The notes beneath the pieces are model-generated. The model had not been told where the DNA came from and did not search any database. It saw only the letters and a program-made list of their open reading frames with translations. Shown here piece by piece: positions 58,261 through 64,000 of a stretch of DNA of 64,000 nucleotides. Position 1 is the first letter of the stretch, and each line of letters begins with the position of its first letter. The position numbers and the translations under genes are program-made. This DNA comes from Sinorhizobium meliloti (GTDB taxonomy: Bacteria; Pseudomonadota; Alphaproteobacteria; Rhizobiales; Rhizobiaceae). The stretch lies in the NCBI RefSeq assembly GCF_035610345.1, contig NZ_CP141212.1, positions 1,493,976 through 1,557,975 on the forward strand, read 5' to 3'.

Positions 58261-61104
58261 ATGCTTGATAAAACCTACGATTCCGCAGCGGTAGAACCGA
58301 AGATCGCCAAGGCCTGGGACGAAGCGGATGCCTTTCGCGCCGGTGTCAACGCGAAGCCGGACGCGGAGACCTTCACGATCGTGATCCCCCCGCCGAACGT
58401 GACGGGATCGCTCCATATGGGCCATGCGCTCAACAATACGCTGCAGGACATCATGGTCCGCTTCGAGCGCATGCGCGGCAAGGATGTGCTCTGGCAGCCG
58501 GGTATGGACCATGCGGGTATCGCGACCCAGATGGTCGTCGAGCGCCAACTCATGGAACGTCAGCTTCCGAACCGCCGCGATATGGGCCGTGAGGCCTTTA
58601 TAGAGAAGGTCTGGGAGTGGAAAGCCGAGTCCGGAGGCCTGATTTTCAATCAATTGAAGCGGCTCGGCGCCTCATGCGACTGGTCGCGCGAGCGCTTCAC
58701 GATGGACGAGGGGCTGTCCGAGGCGGTCATCGAGGTCTTCGTCAGCCTTTACAAGGAAGGCCTCATCTATCGCGACACCCGGCTGGTCAACTGGGACCCG
58801 AAGCTGCAAACCGCGATCTCCGACATCGAGGTCGAGCCGGTCGAGGTCAACGGCCATCTCTGGCATCTGCGCTACCCGCTCGAAGAGGGTGTGACCTATC
58901 AGCATCCCGTCGCCTTCGATGAGGAAGGCAATGCGACGGAATGGGAGGCGCGCGACTATCTCGTCGTCGCGACCACGCGTCCGGAAACCATGCTCGGCGA
59001 CACCGGCGTTGCCGTGCACCCCGATGACGCCCGCTACAAGGGCATCGTGGGCAAGCACGTCATTCTGCCGATCGTCGGCCGCCGCATTCCGATCGTGGCC
59101 GACGAGTACCCGGATCCGACGACCGGCACCGGCGCGGTGAAGATGACGCCTGCGCACGACTTCAACGATTTCGACGTCGGAAAACGCAGGGGACTGCGGC
59201 AGGTCAACGTTCTCACGGCAGACGGCCGGATAACGATCAAGAACAACGAGGATTTCCTCGAGGGGCTCGACCACCCGGCGGCGCTGCACGGCGCCTGGGA
59301 TCAACTGGAGGGCAAGGATCGCTTCGAAGCGCGCAAGCTTATCGTCGAGATGCTCGAAGAGGCCGGGCTCGTCGATCACATCGAGCCCCACAAGCACATG
59401 GTGCCCCATGGCGACCGCGGCGGCGTGCCGATCGAGCCGCGCCTGACCGAGCAATGGTATGTCGACGCCAAGACCTTGGCGAAGCCGGCGATTGCGGCGG
59501 TCAAGGAAGGCAGGACGAATTTCGTCCCGAAGAACTGGGAAAAGACCTATTTCGAATGGATGGAGAACATCCAGCCCTGGTGCATTTCGCGCCAGCTCTG
59601 GTGGGGCCACCAGATCCCCGCCTGGTACGGGCCTGATGGGCAGATCTTCGTTGAACGAAACGAGGAGGAAGCGCTGCACGCGGCGATTCAGCATTACATC
59701 GCCCATGAAGGACCGATGAAGGCCTATGTCGAAGACCTGCTCGAAAACTTCAAGCCGGGTGAGATACTGACGCGCGACGAGGATGTCCTCGACACCTGGT
59801 TCTCCTCGGCGCTCTGGCCCTTCTCGACGCTCGGTTGGCCGCAGGAGACGCCGGAGCTCGACAAATATTATCAGACCGATGTGCTGGTAACCGGTTTCGA
59901 CATCATCTTCTTCTGGGTCGCCCGGATGATGATGATGGGCCTTCACTTCATGAAGGATGCGGACGGCACACCTGTCGAGCCTTTCCACACGGTGTATGTT
60001 CATGCGCTCGTCCGTGACAAGAACGGGCAGAAGATGTCGAAGTCCAAGGGCAACGTCATCGACCCGCTGGAGCTCATAGACGAATACGGCGCCGACGCAC
60101 TGCGCTTCACGCTGGCGATCATGGCGGCTCAGGGGCGCGACGTGAAGCTCGACCCGGCCCGGATAGCAGGCTATCGCAACTTCGGAACCAAGCTGTGGAA
60201 TGCGACCCGCTTTGCCGAGATGAACGGGGCAGTAAGCAGCGACGGCTTTATTCCCGAGGCAGCGTCGCTGACGATCAACCGCTGGATCCTGACGGAACTG
60301 TCGCGCACCATCCGCGACGTGAGCGAGGCGATCGAGGATTACCGCTTCAACGAGGCGGCGGGAACCCTTTACCGCTTCGTCTGGAACCAGTTCTGCGACT
60401 GGTATCTCGAACTCCTGAAGCCTGTCTTCAATGGCGACGATGACGCGGCCAAGCGCGAGTCCCAGGCCTGCACGGCCTATGTCCTGGATGAGATCTACAA
60501 GCTGCTGCATCCGTTCATGCCCTTCATGACGGAAGAGCTTTGGGAAAAGACGACCGGCCCCGGACGAGAGCGTACGACGCTCCTTTGCCATGCCGAATGG
60601 CCGGCCGCCTTCTATGCGGATGACGCGGCTGCAGACGAAATCAACTGGCTGATCGATCTCGTTTCCGGCATTCGTTCGGTTCGCGCCGAAATGAATGTCC
60701 CTCCGGCGGCGATGGCTCCATTGGTCATCGTCGGGGCGAAGGCGCTGACGAGCGAGCGGCTCGACCGGCACGCCTCTGCGATCAAGCGTCTGGCGAGAGT
60801 GGAGAATATCGAGCACGCGTCAGTGGCGCCCCGCGGCAGCGCTCAGATCGTGGTCGGCGAAGCGACGGCTTGCCTTCCGCTCGGCAGTCTCATCGATCTC
60901 GCGGCCGAAAAATTGCGTCTGGAAAAGGCCATCGCAAAGGTAGACGTCGAGCGGCAACGGATCCTCGGCAAGCTCGCCAACGAAAAATTCGTCGCCAATG
61001 CCAAGCCTGAACTGGTCGAGGCCGAGCGCGAGCGGCTGGTCGAACTCGACCTGCAAAGAGACTCGCTCGGCGTTGCTTTGTCCCGCGTTACGGAAGCCGG
61101 GTAG
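58261..61104 (+). CDS. valS: Valyl-tRNA synthetase
   Basis: Class I aminoacyl-tRNA synthetase, 947 residues. The HIGH motif is HMGH at 52-55 (PPNVTGSLHMGHAL), and KMSKS is at about 591-595. An editing (CP1) domain lies between, for example TTRPETMLGDTGVAVHPDD. The C-terminal coiled coil (EKLRLEKAIAKVDVERQRIL) is typical of ValRS. It is followed by a strong terminator. Confidence 0.98.
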   Translation: MLDKTYDSAAVEPKIAKAWDEADAFRAGVNAKPDAETFTIVIPPPNVTGSLHMGHALNNTLQDIMVRFERMRGKDVLWQPGMDHAGIATQMVVERQLMERQLPNRRDMGREAFIEKVWEWKAESGGLIFNQLKRLGASCDWSRERFTMDEGLSEAVIEVFVSLYKEGLIYRDTRLVNWDPKLQTAISDIEVEPVEVNGHLWHLRYPLEEGVTYQHPVAFDEEGNATEWEARDYLVVATTRPETMLGDTGVAVHPDDARYKGIVGKHVILPIVGRRIPIVADEYPDPTTGTGAVKMTPAHDFNDFDVGKRRGLRQVNVLTADGRITIKNNEDFLEGLDHPAALHGAWDQLEGKDRFEARKLIVEMLEEAGLVDHIEPHKHMVPHGDRGGVPIEPRLTEQWYVDAKTLAKPAIAAVKEGRTNFVPKNWEKTYFEWMENIQPWCISRQLWWGHQIPAWYGPDGQIFVERNEEEALHAAIQHYIAHEGPMKAYVEDLLENFKPGEILTRDEDVLDTWFSSALWPFSTLGWPQETPELDKYYQTDVLVTGFDIIFFWVARMMMMGLHFMKDADGTPVEPFHTVYVHALVRDKNGQKMSKSKGNVIDPLELIDEYGADALRFTLAIMAAQGRDVKLDPARIAGYRNFGTKLWNATRFAEMNGAVSSDGFIPEAASLTINRWILTELSRTIRDVSEAIEDYRFNEAAGTLYRFVWNQFCDWYLELLKPVFNGDDDAAKRESQACTAYVLDEIYKLLHPFMPFMTEELWEKTTGPGRERTTLLCHAEWPAAFYADDAAADEINWLIDLVSGIRSVRAEMNVPPAAMAPLVIVGAKALTSERLDRHASAIKRLARVENIEHASVAPRGSAQIVVGEATACLPLGSLIDLAAEKLRLEKAIAKVDVERQRILGKLANEKFVANAKPELVEAERERLVELDLQRDSLGVALSRVTEAG

Positions 61105-61140
61105 CTTTTCATCTGCGAGACAAACTCGAAGGCAGACACG

Positions 61141-61164
61141 ATCCGCGGCAGCAATGCCGCGGAT
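61141..61164 (+). terminator. Terminator after valS
   Basis: A perfect 10-bp stem (ATCCGCGGCA 61141-61150, TGCCGCGGAT 61155-61164) with a GCAA loop is followed by TTTT, 36 bases after valS. Confidence 0.9.
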
Positions 61165-61571
61165 TTTCCAATTTCTGACCCATGCGGCGAATCGGTTCCT
61201 GGTCTGGCTCGGCGGCAACGCAGGTGGGGGCGATCGACAATGCACGCATGGGTTTTAGCTGCCGGCGTTTCAATGGTGCCTCGCAAGGCTGTCGTGTAAA
61301 AAGCCATGATGTTGTTCCAGCGTCACACACCGCAATTTGGTAGTATTTAATTCCATTGGTTGATCGAAATCGCGGACTTTCTGGAAATCAAATTCTATTG
61401 GTGGTCGAATTGTGGCGAGAAGTGGGAATTCTTACGTAAATCCGATGACCGGTCCCGCCCGGTCGGCTCCGGGGCTTCCAGTTTGCCATTTCACGCAATC
61501 GTGAGGATACTTCCCTCAAGCGCGGCCCCGAGGCGGATGGCCGCAGAATTGGAATGCAGGGGAGGAGCTTG
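61165..61571 (+). promoter_or_regulatory. Long leader before FadL-type gene
   Basis: About 400 bases with no convincing gene. A frame of 70 codons at 61360-61572 lacks family similarity and overlaps the porin start. An AT-rich stretch around 61333-61365 (TTGGTAGTATTTAATTCC) is the best promoter region, but no clear -35/-10 pair was found. Confidence 0.3.
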
Positions 61572-62861
61572 ATGGCTCGAATTGGATTGAAGCAGGGTGT
61601 TCTGGCTGCGGTGGCCGGGGTGCTCGTGGCCTCGGCTGCGCAGGCGGGAGGGCTCGAGCGCAGCGGCTATAATATCGATCTCTTGTTCGACCCGTCGGAC
61701 TATGCGGCCGAAGCGACGGCGACCTATGTCAATCCGCAACGTAAGCTGAAGAATGTCGAGGACACCGATACCGCCAATACGGACATTCTCGGAGGGACAT
61801 TCGGTGGCGGAAACCTGAATTATCGTCCAAGCACCGCGGACGACACTGAGAGCTATTGGGCGCCCCGCATCGGCGTTAAGGCTGCTTTGGGTGACAGTAT
61901 TGACTGTATGGCGGACTACTCGCAGCCTTGGGGCGCCCACACCAACCCCGGCAAAAACTGGGCCGGTGCCAACAACAACATCGAGACGAAGGTGGAGAGC
62001 GACAACTATGCGGCCACCTGTTCCTACAAGTGGGAAATGGGACCTGGCTATTTCCGGGTTATTGGCGGTGGATTCTATCAGGAAGTGGGCGGCTTTAAAG
62101 AGCGACTCGTGCAGGATTACACCTTCGCGCCGTTTCCGCTTTCGACCTTTTCTGGCGTCGGTCGTCTCGAGCTGGAAGACAGCGGATGGGGCTGGCGCAC
62201 CGGCGTTGCATACGAAATTCCTGAATATGCTATGCGGGCGAGCTTGGTGTACAACAGTGCTGTAGATCTGGATGATCTTTCAGGCTTCATCGATCTGCGT
62301 CAGCTTGCGTTTCCGAACCCTTTCCCGGTCGGCCCTCCGTTGATCACCGGCACCAAATATGACGTTCGGGGGTCGGCCTCGATGCCGGATTCGCTTGAAC
62401 TCAAGGTTCAATCCGGCATTGCCCCCGGCTGGTTGGCGTTTGGCTCCATCAAATGGACCGATTGGAGTCAGTTGCAGGTTGTAACATTCTGCCCTGCGAC
62501 GATATCGCCTACTACGCCGTGCACCAGCCTCGATCTCCTTTACCGGGACGGCTGGACCGTCACCGGGGGCATCGGCCACAAGTTCAACGATCAATGGAGC
62601 GGTGCAGTCAGCCTCACCTGGGATCGTGGAACAAGCCAAGGCTATGGGGCTCAGACCGATACCTGGACGCTCGGCACAGGCGTTTCCTATACGCCGACCG
62701 AGAATGTAGAAATCCGTCTTGCCGGCGTCGTCGGTATCCTGACCAGCGGCAGTTCCGGTGCGGTTGATTTCGAAGGGGAGACGATCGGCGGCGATGTCTC
62801 CTACGACTTCGATAATGACTTCGTCGGTGCGATCTCGACATCGCTGAAGGTCAGGTTCTGA
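61572..62861 (+). CDS. FadL/OmpP1-type outer membrane transport protein
   Basis: Outer membrane beta-barrel for hydrophobic compounds such as long-chain fatty acids, 429 residues. The signal peptide is VLAAVAGVLVASAAQA. Family features include the alternating barrel strands and the C-terminal FVGAISTSLKVRF, ending in an aromatic residue as BAM substrates do. GWLAFGSIKWTDWSQL is a FadL-like segment. ATG 61572 has GGAGGA upstream. The real substrate is unknown. Confidence 0.87.
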   Translation: MARIGLKQGVLAAVAGVLVASAAQAGGLERSGYNIDLLFDPSDYAAEATATYVNPQRKLKNVEDTDTANTDILGGTFGGGNLNYRPSTADDTESYWAPRIGVKAALGDSIDCMADYSQPWGAHTNPGKNWAGANNNIETKVESDNYAATCSYKWEMGPGYFRVIGGGFYQEVGGFKERLVQDYTFAPFPLSTFSGVGRLELEDSGWGWRTGVAYEIPEYAMRASLVYNSAVDLDDLSGFIDLRQLAFPNPFPVGPPLITGTKYDVRGSASMPDSLELKVQSGIAPGWLAFGSIKWTDWSQLQVVTFCPATISPTTPCTSLDLLYRDGWTVTGGIGHKFNDQWSGAVSLTWDRGTSQGYGAQTDTWTLGTGVSYTPTENVEIRLAGVVGILTSGSSGAVDFEGETIGGDVSYDFDNDFVGAISTSLKVRF

Positions 62862-62882
62862 TCTCCTAAAATCCACTGCTCG

Positions 62883-62904
62883 AGGCCCGGTCTCCGCCGG
62901 GCCT
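62883..62904 (+). terminator. Terminator after FadL-type gene
   Basis: A perfect 8-bp stem (AGGCCCGG 62883-62890, CCGGGCCT 62897-62904) with a six-base loop is followed by five T. Confidence 0.88.
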
Positions 62905-62908
62905 TTTT

Positions 62909-63232
62909 CATGTCTGGTAACCACGCTTATAAGCGGTTCTGAATGTGACGATTCAGCAACACATTTCCTGCTACGGTTTGCTACTATCCGGGCCGGGTCG
63001 ATTATGTCCATTTCCCGCCACAAAATGAGAGCAGCGATATAGGGACGAAGGCTAGTCGAGTTCCATGCCCGCGTTGAGGTGAAGTGAGTTTGTGTGCCGT
63101 CATGACATCCCGTAGCAATTGGCCTCAGGCGCGCAGCCGGAGCACCGGTGGGCGCAGGAGCCAGCATGTGCAGCATCTTCGCGACGGTGATGGGGTCGGC
63201 GTGGCCGGATCGAACGAAAGAAACTGATTGTT
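62909..63232 (+). promoter_or_regulatory. exoR upstream region
   Basis: About 320 bases that should hold exoR control sites. I see no clear promoter pair or a ChvI-type motif I would defend. Confidence 0.3.
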
Positions 63233-64000
63233 ATGCGCGCGGGTGAATTGAAGTCGCTTAGGGTTGCGGTGCTTGGCATGTCGCTGGCGGTTGGCGCAAC
63301 CGCGGCCGGGCCAGCACGGGCTTTCGATCCCGGAGCCGGCGTGACCAAGGAGTCGGGCCCCTTCGCGCTCTTCAAGTTCGGTTTTTCCGCCTATAAGAGC
63401 GGCCGGAAAGACGAAGCGGTCGAGGCCTATCGATATGCTGCCGAAAAGGGGCACACGGGCTCTCGCTGGGCGCTCGCCAATATGTATGCCTATGGCGATG
63501 GTGTCGCGGAGAACGATCTCGAAGCATTCAAGATCTACAGCGAAATCGCACAACAGGGTGTCGAGCCGGGCTCGGAAGATACGGGCTACTTCGTCAATGC
63601 CTTGATTTCGCTTGCCGGCTACTACCGGCGCGGCATTCCCGACACCCCGGTAAGGTCCGACCTATCGCAGGCCAGGCAGTTGTATTTCCAGGCGGCCTCC
63701 ACCTTCGGCGTGGCGGAAGCGCAATTCCAGCTCGCGCGCATGTTGCTTTCAGGCGAGGGCGGAAGCGTCAATGTCCAGCAGGCCAAGAAATGGCTCAACC
63801 GGGCGCGCAAGAATGGTCATGCCGGCGCCATGGGCGTTTTCGGAAACGTCATTTTCCAGGAAGGTCAGACCGCTCGCGGTCTCGCATACATGACGGCGGC
63901 GCTCGGCCAATGTTCTCCCAAGGACCGGCCCTGGCTCCAGGCGATGCAGGAACAGGCGTTCTCGCTCGCCACCGAAGACGATCGCCGGGTGGCGATAACC
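63233..64000 (+). CDS. exoR: Exopolysaccharide regulator ExoR, 3' end outside window
   Basis: Periplasmic inhibitor of the ExoS-ChvI two-component system that controls succinoglycan, motility and symbiosis. 256 codons are present and the known protein is about 268, so only about 12 residues and the stop are missing. A signal peptide (LKSLRVAVLGMSLAVGATAA, cleavage after ARA at about residue 30) is followed by Sel1-like repeats (GHTGSRWALANMYAYGDGVA; FGVAEAQFQLARMLLSGEG; GHAGAMGVFGNVIFQEG). Identification rests on remembered ExoR sequence features and on the valS neighbourhood. ATG 63233 has only a weak purine-rich upstream site. Confidence 0.92.
   Translation, partial: MRAGELKSLRVAVLGMSLAVGATAAGPARAFDPGAGVTKESGPFALFKFGFSAYKSGRKDEAVEAYRYAAEKGHTGSRWALANMYAYGDGVAENDLEAFKIYSEIAQQGVEPGSEDTGYFVNALISLAGYYRRGIPDTPVRSDLSQARQLYFQAASTFGVAEAQFQLARMLLSGEGGSVNVQQAKKWLNRARKNGHAGAMGVFGNVIFQEGQTARGLAYMTAALGQCSPKDRPWLQAMQEQAFSLATEDDRRVAIT

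Noticed and set aside
58672-60816. A 714-codon minus-strand frame opposite valS
   Set aside because: Antisense shadow of valS with biased composition.
61360-61572. A 70-codon frame before the FadL-type gene
   Set aside because: No ribosome binding site, no family text, and the end overlaps the porin start.

Overview
The window reads as chromosomal DNA of a Sinorhizobium (Ensifer) species close to S. meliloti or S. medicae. The evidence is the high GC content, the aapJQMP amino acid uptake operon, a phasin, PopZ, EipB and ExoR proteins of rhizobial type, RIME-like intergenic mosaic repeats, and a gene order that I recognise from memory of S. meliloti. That recognition is recall, not a database result. 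The strain cannot be fixed from the sequence.

Layout. 1-3252: 3' end of trkA, dat, hfq and hflX on the plus strand. 3253-3627: RIME-like repeats. 3628-5052: mazG and a deaminase-fold gene on the minus strand. 5274-10222: sulfite assimilation block (cysG, DUF2849, cysI, DUF934) followed by fpr. 10223-10629: repeat-rich convergent gap. 10630-14907: aapJQMP on the minus strand. 15245-20297: metC, an FAD monooxygenase, a CHCC zinc-finger protein, an alpha/beta hydrolase, cysE and a DUF3126 gene. 20539-25200: phasin, clpS-clpA, azlC-azlD. 25263-28113: a four-gene minus-strand operon (RidA family, GDPD, GNAT/FemAB-like, HIT). 28254-29072: eipB. 29176-34508: a ROK regulator, sulfonate-type ABC transporter and cytoplasmic sulfatase, which looks like an accessory catabolic operon inserted between housekeeping blocks. 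34691-48033: a long essential block (rpsB, tsf, pyrH, frr, uppS, cdsA, rseP, bamA, lpxD, fabZ, lpxA, lpxI, lpxB) covering translation, lipid carrier and phospholipid synthesis, outer-membrane assembly and lipid A. 48199-64000: gltA, comEC, exbB-exbD, pcm, tolC, a second larger RIME cluster, popZ, valS, a FadL-type porin and a partial exoR.

Sulfur metabolism recurs: siroheme and sulfite reductase, metC, cysE, and the sulfatase/ABC operon. The most interesting unit is that last operon. It starts with a ROK regulator whose catalytic kinase residues are replaced, preceded by a perfect 15+15 bp palindrome overlapping a TTGACA promoter. Four genes are translationally coupled, and the sulfatase has no export signal. 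This suggests import of an intact sulfate ester followed by desulfation in the cytoplasm. The second notable signal is repeat architecture: two almost identical 116-bp RIME-like units enclosed by a 51-bp inverted repeat at 56.5-57.1 kb, with an inter-unit spacer that is also present at 3.4 kb.

No rRNA, tRNA, CRISPR array, prophage or insertion sequence was recognised.
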